The notes beneath the pieces were generated by a model. The model saw only the letters and a list, made by a program, of their open reading frames with translations, was not told the DNA's origin and did not search any database. From a virus, in the IMG/VR virus record IMGVR_UViG_3300017917_003016, positions 62,001-126,000 of that record: DNA of 64,000 nucleotides; one strand, 5' to 3'. This document shows, one piece after another, positions 8,101 to 19,500 of the stretch (the first letter of the stretch is position 1; each line of letters starts with the position of its first letter). The translations under genes were made by a program, and so were the position numbers.

Positions 8101-8601
8101 TTGACTACAGTAATTACAAGTTATTTATATGATCAAGTGATCAATGTACAACTATTAGACCAGGACCCTACTGTCACCACAAGGTATAGAACCGTGTACA
8201 ACAGACCTATCATAATTTATCAGGGCATAGACAATCCACTAAAAATTGTCATCAAAAATCAAGATCAAAAACCAGTAAATTTATATGGTTATGATGTACA
8301 ACTGGACATACAGGATCCCGTGATTCAAAACGCAGTGGTCAGCATTTCCTGTGACTGGGCTAATGCCAATGTAGGCATAGCCACTGTGACCATAGACAAA
8401 AATACAGTCAATGCACTTGATCAACGTATCTACAAGGCCACACTCAAAAGAATTGAACTCGTAACCAACCAAGAACGTCCCTTGTTTATGGATGACAACT
8501 TTACCGTACAGTTAGATCTAGATGTACAACCGGGATGGTACGAAAGCGCAGCACAAACGCCGCTGCCAGACTTTATCATTGACGGCGGAGAAATACAATA
8601 A
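8101..8601 (+). CDS. Probable virion/fibre-base protein, 166 aa
   Basis: TTG start (TTGACTACA). The protein is beta-rich, with a stretch IDNPLKIVIKNQDQKPVNL (about 47-65) typical of Ig-like phage baseplate or receptor-binding upper domains (BppU type). The stop codon overlaps the ATG of the 1629-aa fibre (TAATG), so the two are co-translated, and a structural adaptor role at the fibre base is inferred. The late promoter at 8071 fits virion-protein timing. Confidence 0.7.
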   Translation: MTTVITSYLYDQVINVQLLDQDPTVTTRYRTVYNRPIIIYQGIDNPLKIVIKNQDQKPVNLYGYDVQLDIQDPVIQNAVVSISCDWANANVGIATVTIDKNTVNALDQRIYKATLKRIELVTNQERPLFMDDNFTVQLDLDVQPGWYESAAQTPLPDFIIDGGEIQ

Positions 8602-11600
8602 TGACCGACCAAATCAGACAATTTATACTCAAGCGCGGCAACACTGCTGTTAGCCAAAACTACACAGGACCCATAGGTGAAATAACTTATGATACTGATC
8701 TCAAGACAGTGCGTGTACACGATGGGGTCACACCTGGTGGTAATATTATTGTTGGTGGTAATGTATTTTCGGTCCTGAGTTCAGAAATCTATGTCATACA
8801 ATCTAATGTAGCCAACCTACAGGCCAATGTTTCAGCACTGCAGGGCAATGCTGCGAATCAACAGACTGAGATCAATAATTTGTTTGCCAATGCTCTAGCA
8901 CAGCAGACTCAGATCAATACTTTGATCGACAACACTAATTTTGGTAATTTGTCGATCAACGATCAGACTATCTCTGGATTGATTTCAGACCGAGACATCA
9001 CACTAGCACCCACAGGCAATGCTTTGGTTACGGTGCCTGGTTTAAAAATCCCAGTGGGATCAGTGATTCAAGGTGTCAGTAATATTGTAGCAGTGATTAC
9101 TAACCTGACCTTAGACAGTGTAGTAGACACTTCAACAGGGCCCGGCGACAATCTCAACATAGGTGACTATGGATTGACTAATGGTATACCGCACCCATGG
9201 ACTGTGTATAAATTTACCACTACACCTAGTCCTATACTGCAGGTCAACGATGTGATCACAGGTGCAGGCATCCCCTTTAACAGCAACGTACAGTTTGTGG
9301 GTTCGGGTCTTTACAGTCAAGACGTCATAGTCAACACCAGTATCTATGGTAATGTATATCCCCCCAACGGTACCACAGTGTTTACCACACGTGCTGTGGT
9401 CAATGCTGGACTGGCCATTACCACACAGGCCAACACTGATATTACTCTTAATCCCGGTGTCAGTGGTAACATTGTACCAGCATCAAGTCTGATCCCCTTG
9501 GTACACAACGTCTATAACCTAGGCACTCCTACCAAACGCTTTAAAGAACTATGGTTGGGCGCAGGTACTATCTATGTGCTCGATGAAACTCTGGGCATTG
9601 ACTTGTCAATTGGCGCACGTGATGGTAACCTATACGTGGGCGGTGCAGCCGGGCTGACTGTGGGCAAGTTTACTCTAACAGGCAACACCATCGCACTAGA
9701 GAATCCCACAGAAGATTTCAGAATTGGTACAAATCTAGCCACTGGTAATTTGATCATCAATCGACCAGTAGTCATTAACAATCCTCTTTATCCCAGTTTT
9801 GAGTATCCAGCATTTTCAGTTGATCGCAACGGTCTGGTTGAAATTAATCCTCCAGGTAACTGGGATATCACTCGTGCAGCACTGAATATTGTTGGTACAT
9901 CAAGTGGTAATCAACTACCGCGTAATTTTGGCAACACCATGTTGAATATAGTTGGACAAGACAATAGTCCAACTCGTATATCTGCTGATGCACATGGCGT
10001 TACTGGAAGTCAAAATGCCTATGTGTCCATAGCAGCACGTGCTACTCGCGGCACTGTAGATGCACCATCACAGACCTTGGCCGGTGATACCATGCTGCGT
10101 TTGACCAATCAAGGTTGGACCTCCGGTGGAGCATTTGCATCCAGTATACTGCGTTTGAATTTTGAAGCCGCTGAAAACTTTACTCCGGTGGCCACTGGTA
10201 CACGCATGACTGTGCAGACCACCCCTGTGGGCAGCAATGTCATACAAACCACAGCCACGTTCTACTCTAACGGTCTACACCTATTTGGTAACACTGTAAC
10301 CACTGCTTACTATTTTGCTGATGGGTCGGCACAGTATACCGCAGCCAATATCCTAGCAATTAATGCTAGTGTCGCTGCAGTAAATGCCAATGTTGTACTA
10401 GCCAACACTACTATGAAGTCATATGTAGATGGGCAGATTCTGGCTGCTAACGCTGGAGTAACAGCAGCCAATCTAGCCATGAAAGGCTATGTAGATGGCA
10501 CTGCAGTGACTACCATTAATGGTGGCACCGGCATCGGTGTTAGTCGTGTTAACGGCACAGTGACTGTGAATGCCACAGGTGTTGCTAACGTGTTTGGCAC
10601 TGCCAATCAGGTCATTGTCACAGATGCTGGCAGTAAGAATCTAACTCTGAGTCTGCCACAGAGCATTGCTACTAATTCAAGTCCAACGTTTAGTAACCTA
10701 ACAGTGACTAACCTAACAGTCACAGGCAACTTGGCCTACACACAAACAGGTACGCTCACTGGCAAGAACATTTATCTTGCCAACAACTCAACCAACAGTA
10801 GCCAAATTGACGGCGGTGGTTTCTATCTGGGCAATATACAACAGGCCTACTATAGAAGTTTCTTGTACAACCTAAACAGCAATGCATGGGATACCAATGG
10901 CGCTGGGCTGATCACACAGAATTTAATAGCCACGGATGCAAACTTTAATGGAAACGTTTTTTCCAATGGTTCAGCACATTTCGGTGCGCTAGCGATGACC
11001 ATTAATTTCCCAAATGCTGCTATTCAAGTTGATGAAAATCTCAACAGTTATGCACAGGTAGTAACAATGAACCACAACAATGGTTCAGATGCCAGCACAG
11101 ACTACGTAGCAGTTAACGACATTGGAAATGATAGCAGTAACTATATTGACATGGGTATCAACTCAAGTACCTACACCGGCGCTGCATTAGGTTGGACTGT
11201 GTCAGGACCCAATGCTGGTTACTTGGTTGTCTATGGTAATGCACAGTTACCTCCAAACGGCAACTTGACCTTGGGCACCGCCACACCCAGCACACACATT
11301 GACTTCCATACCAGCGGCACCACTGCTGCCAACATACGTCTAACAATCAACGACAATGGATTGGTCATACCTGGTAACGTCAATGTCACAGGTAATATCC
11401 TGGCTAACAATGCTACAGTTAACAATCTTACAGTAACTACCCTTACAGCCACCACAGTCACCGGTAATATCAACTATGCTAACATCTACAACGCTCCTGT
11501 AAATCTAAGTCAGTTTAACAATGACACTAGTTTTGCCAACACTACCTATGTTACCAACAGCGTTAACACAGCCAATCTTGCGCTAAAAGGCTATGTAGAT

Positions 11601-13490
11601 CTGGCCAATACCATACAAAGCAATCAGATCAATACTCTGACTGCCAATGCGGCTACACAAAGCGATTTAATTATTGCAACTAATGCTAACATAACTCAGG
11701 CCAACCTAGGCATGCGAGGCTACGTTGATCAAGGCAATCTAGGCATGATAGGTTTTGTCAACGCTACCACAGTGTTTGCCAACGTTGGCATGCGGGGCTA
11801 CGTAGATCAACAGATTTTGATTACCACACAGACTGCAGCCAATGCCAACGTGGCCATGCGCGGTTATGTAGATTTTGCCAACACCATACAGGCCAATGCC
11901 ATTGCTGCTGCTAACATAGGCATGCAGGGATATGTTGATTTTGCCAACACTGTACAGGCCAATGCCATTGCTGCTGCTAACATAGGCATGCAGGGATATG
12001 TTGACTTTGCTAATTCTATACAGGCTGGTAGTATATCGGCCGGCAATGTGGGCATGCGAGGCTATGTAGATCAGCAGATTTTGATTACTACACAAACTGC
12101 AGCCAACGCTAACGTAGCAATGAAGGGCTACGTTGACAATGCTGTGACCACAGCCAACGTTGGTATGGTTGGATTCGTCCAAGCGTCAGTGTTTAATGCC
12201 AATGCTGGTGTCATCGGTTATGTAAATCTCAGCAACAGTTCAATGAAGAGTTATGTGGATCTCAGTAACTCTAGCATGAAGAGCTATGTTGATTTCACAG
12301 TTAATAACATAGCACAATACAGCAACGTACAGGTAGCCACATATCTACCAACTTATAATGGCACTATTGGCAGTCTAACCACTGCCAATACTAACATGAA
12401 AAACTATGTTGATGGGCAGATCACTGCGGCCAATGCAGGCGTAACTGCGGCCAACGTTGGTATGGTTGGCTATGTTCAATATACTGTGACACAGGCTAAT
12501 CTGGGTCTAAAGGGCTATATTGATCTGGCCAATACCATACAAAGTAATCAGATCAACACGTTGACGTCAAACGCCGCTACACAAAGCGATTTGATTATCG
12601 CAATCAATGCTAATGTGACCCAGGCCAATTTGGGTATGAAAGGCTACGTTGACAGCCAGGTAACAGCGGCTAACGTGGCTTGGGCTGCTAATGCATCGGC
12701 CCAACAAACACTAATTTATGATTTGCAGTCTAGCAAGATTGGCAACGTGCTGGGCACAGCCAACGAAATCACAGCCACACCTAGCGGAACTAATGTAACC
12801 TTAAGCCTGCCAGGCAATGTAATAATGCCAGGCAAACTAACATTGGCTGCAGGCAATGCCACAGTTACTCCTTTGGTATTCCAATTGGGAACACTAAACA
12901 CTGCAGTATCTGGTAGTTGGGAGTATGACGGACGAGTGTTCTACGCAACACCACAGGATGCCGAAAGGGGTGTAGCGAAAACAGCACAGATGTACATGGC
13001 CAATCTTACACAGACCATGACCAGCACCACTAGCCCCCAACCGCTGTTCCCACAATTGACGCGTGGTGTTTCATTAAACTCGCAAACACGCTATGCTTAT
13101 CGTATCCTGGGTGAAATTGACACAGGTAGCCATATTAGCAGTACCACAGTTAGTTATGGGCTAGCACTCAGCGGTGGTGCAACCATAGCCAAACACTGTT
13201 GGGTAGCCAACCCATGTACCGGCAGCGGCCCACAGCCGGCCTATCAAGTGGCCTATCAAGTGTTTGGCAGTTACGGCGGCAACACCATGACGCCCAGCAT
13301 CAGTAACGGCGCTAAATTTACTTTTATCATAGATGGTATCATTGACATGATCACATCAGGCAATGTTAACCCGCAACTTACATTCAGTGTGTCACCAGGT
13401 AGTGCCACAGCACTACAACAGGGTACATTTATGGAAATTTGGCCTGTGGGTAATATTACTGGTAATGTAAACATCGGCAATTGGGCTTAG
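8601..13490 (+). CDS. Giant repeat-rich tail fibre protein, 1629 aa
   Basis: Long trimeric-fibre type protein. Residues 4-50 (QFILKRGNTA...GEITYDTDLKTVRVHDG) match the Major tropism determinant N-terminal-like domain that anchors fibres. Residues 60-115 contain NLQANVSALQGN-type coiled repeats. The middle is beta-rich with many Asn-Val-Thr-Gly repeats. Residues about 960-1370 hold more than 20 copies of a motif of the form AN.GM+GYVD. The C-terminal 200 residues are a non-repetitive tip candidate. Low charge and high Asn/Thr/Ala content fit a rigid extracellular shaft. Probably binds the host surface or supports the tip proteins encoded downstream. Confidence 0.88.
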   Translation: MTDQIRQFILKRGNTAVSQNYTGPIGEITYDTDLKTVRVHDGVTPGGNIIVGGNVFSVLSSEIYVIQSNVANLQANVSALQGNAANQQTEINNLFANALAQQTQINTLIDNTNFGNLSINDQTISGLISDRDITLAPTGNALVTVPGLKIPVGSVIQGVSNIVAVITNLTLDSVVDTSTGPGDNLNIGDYGLTNGIPHPWTVYKFTTTPSPILQVNDVITGAGIPFNSNVQFVGSGLYSQDVIVNTSIYGNVYPPNGTTVFTTRAVVNAGLAITTQANTDITLNPGVSGNIVPASSLIPLVHNVYNLGTPTKRFKELWLGAGTIYVLDETLGIDLSIGARDGNLYVGGAAGLTVGKFTLTGNTIALENPTEDFRIGTNLATGNLIINRPVVINNPLYPSFEYPAFSVDRNGLVEINPPGNWDITRAALNIVGTSSGNQLPRNFGNTMLNIVGQDNSPTRISADAHGVTGSQNAYVSIAARATRGTVDAPSQTLAGDTMLRLTNQGWTSGGAFASSILRLNFEAAENFTPVATGTRMTVQTTPVGSNVIQTTATFYSNGLHLFGNTVTTAYYFADGSAQYTAANILAINASVAAVNANVVLANTTMKSYVDGQILAANAGVTAANLAMKGYVDGTAVTTINGGTGIGVSRVNGTVTVNATGVANVFGTANQVIVTDAGSKNLTLSLPQSIATNSSPTFSNLTVTNLTVTGNLAYTQTGTLTGKNIYLANNSTNSSQIDGGGFYLGNIQQAYYRSFLYNLNSNAWDTNGAGLITQNLIATDANFNGNVFSNGSAHFGALAMTINFPNAAIQVDENLNSYAQVVTMNHNNGSDASTDYVAVNDIGNDSSNYIDMGINSSTYTGAALGWTVSGPNAGYLVVYGNAQLPPNGNLTLGTATPSTHIDFHTSGTTAANIRLTINDNGLVIPGNVNVTGNILANNATVNNLTVTTLTATTVTGNINYANIYNAPVNLSQFNNDTSFANTTYVTNSVNTANLALKGYVDLANTIQSNQINTLTANAATQSDLIIATNANITQANLGMRGYVDQGNLGMIGFVNATTVFANVGMRGYVDQQILITTQTAANANVAMRGYVDFANTIQANAIAAANIGMQGYVDFANTVQANAIAAANIGMQGYVDFANSIQAGSISAGNVGMRGYVDQQILITTQTAANANVAMKGYVDNAVTTANVGMVGFVQASVFNANAGVIGYVNLSNSSMKSYVDLSNSSMKSYVDFTVNNIAQYSNVQVATYLPTYNGTIGSLTTANTNMKNYVDGQITAANAGVTAANVGMVGYVQYTVTQANLGLKGYIDLANTIQSNQINTLTSNAATQSDLIIAINANVTQANLGMKGYVDSQVTAANVAWAANASAQQTLIYDLQSSKIGNVLGTANEITATPSGTNVTLSLPGNVIMPGKLTLAAGNATVTPLVFQLGTLNTAVSGSWEYDGRVFYATPQDAERGVAKTAQMYMANLTQTMTSTTSPQPLFPQLTRGVSLNSQTRYAYRILGEIDTGSHISSTTVSYGLALSGGATIAKHCWVANPCTGSGPQPAYQVAYQVFGSYGGNTMTPSISNGAKFTFIIDGIIDMITSGNVNPQLTFSVSPGSATALQQGTFMEIWPVGNITGNVNIGNWA
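11871..12068 (+). repeat. Three tandem 66-bp units within the fibre gene
   Basis: Units begin at 11871, 11937 and 12003 (GAT/GAC-TTTGC...), each coding 22 residues ending in GY.VD. The first two are nearly identical at DNA level. Longer flanking segments are also duplicated: about 80 bp at 11787 recurs near 12051, and about 120 bp at 11600 recurs near 12525. Recent in-frame duplication that changes shaft length is the simplest reading. Confidence 0.85.
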
Positions 13491-13511
13491 TATACCTAAT
13501 CTAACTAAAAC

Positions 13512-13536
13512 AAACCCGCCCAGGCGGGTTTTGTTT
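13512..13536 (+). terminator. Intrinsic terminator after the fibre gene
   Basis: AAACCCGC / GCGGGTTT stem with CCAG loop and a T-rich tail, just downstream of the fibre stop codon. Confidence 0.9.
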
Positions 13537-13547
13537 GACTAAAACCT

Positions 13548-13555
13548 GATAAATA
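13548..13555 (+). promoter_or_regulatory. T4-type late promoter octamer
   Basis: GATAAATA, directly after the terminator and 25 nt before the ATG of the 2609-aa fibre gene. Confidence 0.65.
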
Positions 13556-13580
13556 CTGAATATACAACAAGAGTGTTCCC

Positions 13581-16500
13581 ATGTCCGATCCAGTAAATTC
13601 AGTAGCAGGCAGAACAGGCAACGTAATCCTAACAGTTAACGACATAGTTGGATTTGACAATGCCAACTTTGCCAACACCGCTTATGTAGATCTACAGTTA
13701 AATGCCATTGTAGGCGGCGCACCGGGTGCGCTACAAACATTGGCCAATCTTGCCAATGCACTGAATGATGGCAGCAATATTGCCAGTGTAATTATCAATG
13801 ATATAACACTATTACAGGCCAATGATGCTGTACAGTCTGGTAATATTCGAACTCTACAGAACCAGGTCACTGCACTACAGTTGGGTAATGCTGCAGTTAC
13901 GGGTAGAGTAACTTCTCTAGAAACTGCCAACACTGTGCAGTATGCTGCAATTAGCAGTATTAGTACCACAATTACCAACATGCTCAACGGAACTGCACAG
14001 TTCCAAGATTTAGTAACTGTTGGTAACGGGATTTACAATCTGGGATCAGAAATTCATCAATGGAAGTATGGTTACTTCACTGACAAGATTTTCCTTGGTG
14101 GACATCAACTGACAGTTGACTATTATGGCAATCTGCGCATCGATGGACATTTAGTTGCTACGGGGAATGTAAATCTTGATTTATCAAACTACAGTGGTAA
14201 CATTGTTCCCAGCACCAATAGAAGATATACCATAGGCAACGTTAACTATCAATGGCATAGTTTGTTCGTTAGTAATACAGTTTACATAGGCGGTACATCC
14301 CTGACCATCTCCAATGGTAACCTATTGGTCAATGGCAATGTAATCACAGGCAGTGGCGGCACTGCTAATACAGGTAATATCGTATTCAATGGTACTTCTA
14401 TTGCTTTAGATGCAGGCAAAGTCGCAGCGGCTAGCACAGTATTAGAATTGAGCCCTAATGCAGAAGGCTGGGCATATTTACAACTACCTAATGACATTAG
14501 TGGTAACATATACAATACTCGCTTACACAATGATGCTGGTAATGTAGAAATTGGCACAGGCGATTCCAGTCATGGTGGTCCTGGATACACTTGGACATTT
14601 GGCAGAGATGGGCTTACACGATTCCCTAGCGGATTAAGATTCCCAGGACAATATTCTGATATTGTCACTGCCAACGTTGGTATTGATAATAAAGACATTG
14701 ATATCTATACTAACGAATGGATGGGCGGTGGTGTAGAAGTTTACCTAGAACACGACAGTCGTGTTTCTATACAGACTAACAACGGTGGTTATATTTGGGG
14801 ATTTGACAAGTACGGTAATCTAACCCTACCACATAACAGCAGAATAACAGAAGTGCCAAGCCCGGTGCCTGGAAATTATGCCCTATCTTTATCCGGCACA
14901 GGAGCAGTTAGTCCAGATCAACAGTTATTGATATATCCAACTAGTATCGATGCTAACCACTTGCACCTAACCACAGGTAATTTATACAACACCGAATTAT
15001 TCTTTGGTAATGATGATCTATTTGTTAAGTTGTCTAACATTGGTGATATAGTAGTCAACACCAACAATAACCAAGGTAATACTGCACAATGGACATTTGG
15101 TGCTGATGGCACATTAACAACTCCGGGCACAGTCAAAACCAACTTGATCAGTAGCAGAGCAGCCGGTCAACGAGTTACAATTGATCCAGACGGGACAAAT
15201 CTATCATACATTAGAGTTGACGGCTTTGATGATGGCGGCGAACGAATAGTTATTTCTAATCAATTTACTAATAGCCTGGGTATGTATTTCTATACAGAAA
15301 ATGGTACATTCAGAATGTATCAAAACATGCTTGGCTTCCCAGACAGTACTTGGCAAACTACAGCGTTCAGTAATGCTGCAATTGATACCTACTTAGTAGC
15401 AGAAACAGTCAAAAATATCCACGGTAACGTAACTATTTTTGGTAACTTATTTGTTAACGGTTCTACAACTACAATTAGCACTAATAATTATGTGATTAGT
15501 GACAATATTGTCAACTTTGCCAATGCTAACCCAGCAGACAGTTTAGATATTGGTTTTGTTGGGCATCGTACACCAAGCGGTCAACCTTTACAACACACTG
15601 GTTTGGTACGTGATGCCAGTGCCAACCAATGGAAATTGTTCAGTAACGTAACACAAAATCCAGGTGCCACTGTTGATTTCACTGATGCAGTCTACGATGA
15701 CCTGCAGGTTGGCAACATTACCAGTCCAACCATCACAGCGATTAACGCTAACATAGCGGCGGCCAACGCGGCTATTGCCTTTGCTAATACCATACAGTCA
15801 CAACAGATCGCTGCTGCCAACGTGGGCATGAAAGGCTATGTTGATAGTCAAACATTCTACAGTAACGCTCGGGTAGCAACTTATCTACAATATGGTAATA
15901 TCGCTAATATTTCAGCAGCGGGCAATGTCACAGCAACATATTTTATTGGTAACGGTGCGCTACTGACCGGTATTGCGGCTAGCAGTAGTTACAGTAACGT
16001 TCAAGTGGCCACATACTTGCCAACTTATTCAGGCAATCTATCAGCAGGTGGATATTTTGGCATGGCTGGCGCAGACGGAACTACGGTGGTAGATTTCCAA
16101 ACGGGTGCTGCAACCAATCAAATTATCACTCTAAGCAGCAACTACACATTCAGTATCAAAGCAGGTGCTGCAGCAAGCAATCGAGGATCTCTAGTACTAG
16201 AGTCTGGTCAAAACAGCCGCGTTAGAATCAATGGTAACGGTAGTAATGTTCTAATTACAGCAGGCAATGGCACACAATCTAGTACTTGGATATTTGCTAA
16301 TTCTGGTGTGTTGACATTCCCAGATGGCACTACACAAACCACAGCGGCTTCAGGTGGTGGAAGTAACTACAGCAACAGCAACGTGGCTAGTTATCTGGTG
16401 ACCTACACAGGCAATCTATCTGCAGGCAATGCTAACATTATCAGCAACCTAACTGTTGGTAGTTATCTAACAACATCAGGAACAGGCGGTAATATTTCAG

Positions 16501-19500
16501 GTGTAAACTACTACCTGGGTAATACCGCAATTATCACCAGTAACGTTTATGTATCATCGGGTAACGTAACAGCACAATACCTATTTGGTAATGGTAGCCA
16601 ACTGACAGGCATACCAAGTTCATATAGCAATGTTCAAGTGGCTACTTACCTAGCCACAGGATTATCTTCAAATATTGTTGTTGGCACAGGAGCATTTTTT
16701 GTAGGTAATGTGTCAGCAACCACTACCATGCAATACAGTAGTGGTCAAGGTGGCTTACTATTTACAAAACTTGTAGGCGGAACCGGCGCGGCAATCTATA
16801 GTCTAAATGTGACCCCAAGTGCACAAAACTATGCTTTGTCAACCAATGGAGCATCATTGAATTTAAATGCACCAACTGGTGGCGGCGTTTATACCAGCAT
16901 CAACAATACCTTAGTTACATCATTGACTGCTGGATACTTGAACGTAGCAGGCAATGTGTCAGCGGCAAACGTTTCAGCACAATATCTATTTGGTGACGGT
17001 AGCAATCTAACCAATATGTATAGCAACGTAAACGTTACCAATTACTTGCCGTCGCACACAGGCAACGTTGGTGTTAACTACTTGCTAGGTACGACACCAA
17101 ATGTAATATTAACAGCAGGCACATTCAACAGTACATTTGACACTCTGGGTAATGTGTCCATGCCCAATGTTTATGTTACTGGTAATGTCATTGCTGGATA
17201 TTTCATAGGCAATGGAAGTTTACTAACAGGATTGCCCAGCAGTTACAGCAACACCCAAACAGCCGCTTACCTGAATACCATGGGTTATAACCTGTATTCA
17301 AACGTAAACGTGGCCGCGTACATGCCCACATACTTGTCTAGTTACACAGGCAATATCACAGCACAGAACATTACCGTCAGCGGCAATATTAATCTAACTG
17401 GTAATATCCTGCAGATCAACAGCGCGGTATTCTATGGTAATGTTGGCACGGGCTTCTCGGCATTATACGCTGGTGCCCCTGGCTATACACAACTACCACA
17501 AGTAGTAGCGCAGTTTACAACCAACTATAATGGCTACGCACAACTTAACTCACAAAATTTAGGTGTTGGTAACCAAGCATCAACCGACTTTGTAGCCACT
17601 GCTAATAATGGTAATGACAGCGCATACTTCGTAGATTTGGGCATTGCAGGCAATGGATACGATCCTGCAGTGGGTGCTAATAACAACGCACTTGGTACAG
17701 TATTATCAGCCAACGATGCTTACTTGTACACCGCAGGTAATACCGCAGTTAATGTGGGTGGTAACTTGGTTATTGGTGTTCAAACACAGAATAAGAACAT
17801 TAAATTCTTTGCTGGCGGCGTTAATGCCAACAATGTGGTGTTGACCATAGCCAATACTGGTATCACTACAAGTAACGTCACAGCCGACTATTTGATTGCC
17901 AGTGGGCAGTTCTTAACATCATTACCGGGATATGCCTACAGCAATGTCAATGTCAAAGCCTATACTGAGTCTATGGGCTTCCAAAATTACGGTAATGTCA
18001 ACGTAGCAGCATTGATAACAACCAATGGACTTACCAACTACAGTAATGTTAACGTAGCAGCATATGCTCAAACTCAAGGTTATACTAACTATAGTAATGT
18101 TAATGCAGCAGCATTTACGTCGGGACTCACAAACTACAGTAACGTAAACACTGCAGCCTACTTAAACAGCCAAGGTTATAACCTATACAGCAATGTCAAC
18201 GTAATCGCTTATCTAGCAGGTAATATCACTGTGGGTAATGTCACTGCTACATATTTTACTGGTAACGGTGCATTCTTAACAGGGTTACCGGCGGGTTATA
18301 GTAATGTTCAGACTGCAGCATATTTAAACGCTACAGGTTACAACTTATATAGCAATGTCAACGTTGCGGCTTACCTAAGCACAGCAACTATTAATACCAC
18401 AGGTAATATCACGGCCGCTTACATCAGCGGTAATATTTCAGTAACTGGTAATGTAACAGGCACAAGTCCAAATGTAACGATACAAGCCGGCAGTTACTCG
18501 AGTGTATTTGATAATCAAGGTAATGTTACAGTTCCAAGATTATTTGCCAACGGTAATATTCAAAGCACAGGTTACGTATTTGGTAACGGCGCGTTCTTAA
18601 CTGGTGTAGTTACAGGTAGTAGTTACAGCAATGTCCAAGTGGCCACATACTTGCCAACTTACTCGGGCAATATTGCCAATGTCAGGCTTGGCGTAAGTGG
18701 TGTGTTAACATTCCCAGATGGCACAACACAAATCACAGCAGCCACAGGCGGCGGAAGTTCGTATAGCAATGTCAATGTAGCAGCCTATATATCAACCTAC
18801 ACAGGAAATTTATCAGCAGGTAATGCCAATATTATCAGCAATTTAACTGTTGGTAGTTACATATCAACATCGGGTACAGGCGGTAACATTTCAGGTGTTA
18901 ACTTCTACCTTGGTAACCTTGCTATCCTAACAGGCAATATCACAGCCAGTTCGTTCATCGGTAGCGGTATATACTTGTCAGCACTACCCGGATATGCTTA
19001 TAGCAATGTTAATGTTATTGCTTATCTAAATGCAACTGGCTACAACTTATACAGTAATGTAAACGTGGCCGCCTATCTAACAACCTACGGTGGTGCAATA
19101 CAGTCGAGTAACGTTCAAACAACCACAGCCAACATACAGGCACTCACAGCATCTACTAACAATGCCACTGGTGCACTGCGTGTCATGGGCGGTGCCGGCA
19201 TACGCGGTAACTTGAATGTAGGATCATTGGATATTCCAGGTGCTCTGCATACTATAGTGGGTAATGTTAGTGTTACTGGCGCTGGCACTGAATACTTTAA
19301 CATTGGTGGCAACGTCATGGCCATCCAAGGTTCGTTTGGTTCAATCAATGCCACTGGTGCAATCAATACCACAGGTAACGTTTTGGCTGCTAGCATTGTT
19401 GGTACATTAGCCACTGCTAGTCAGACAGGTATTACCGCAGTTGGTACATTGGCTACCTTAACTGTATCAGGTAATGCCACAGTTGGTAATTTAGTGGGTG

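Noticed and set aside
11600-12650. Regular DNA repeats that could suggest a CRISPR array
   Set aside because: The repeats are in frame, encode GYVD protein units, and have no unique spacers of constant length.
13491-13580. Possible attachment site or integrase context near the fibre genes
   Set aside because: Only a terminator and a late promoter are present; no integrase, direct repeats or tRNA target is seen, and the gene set is that of a lytic T4-like phage.
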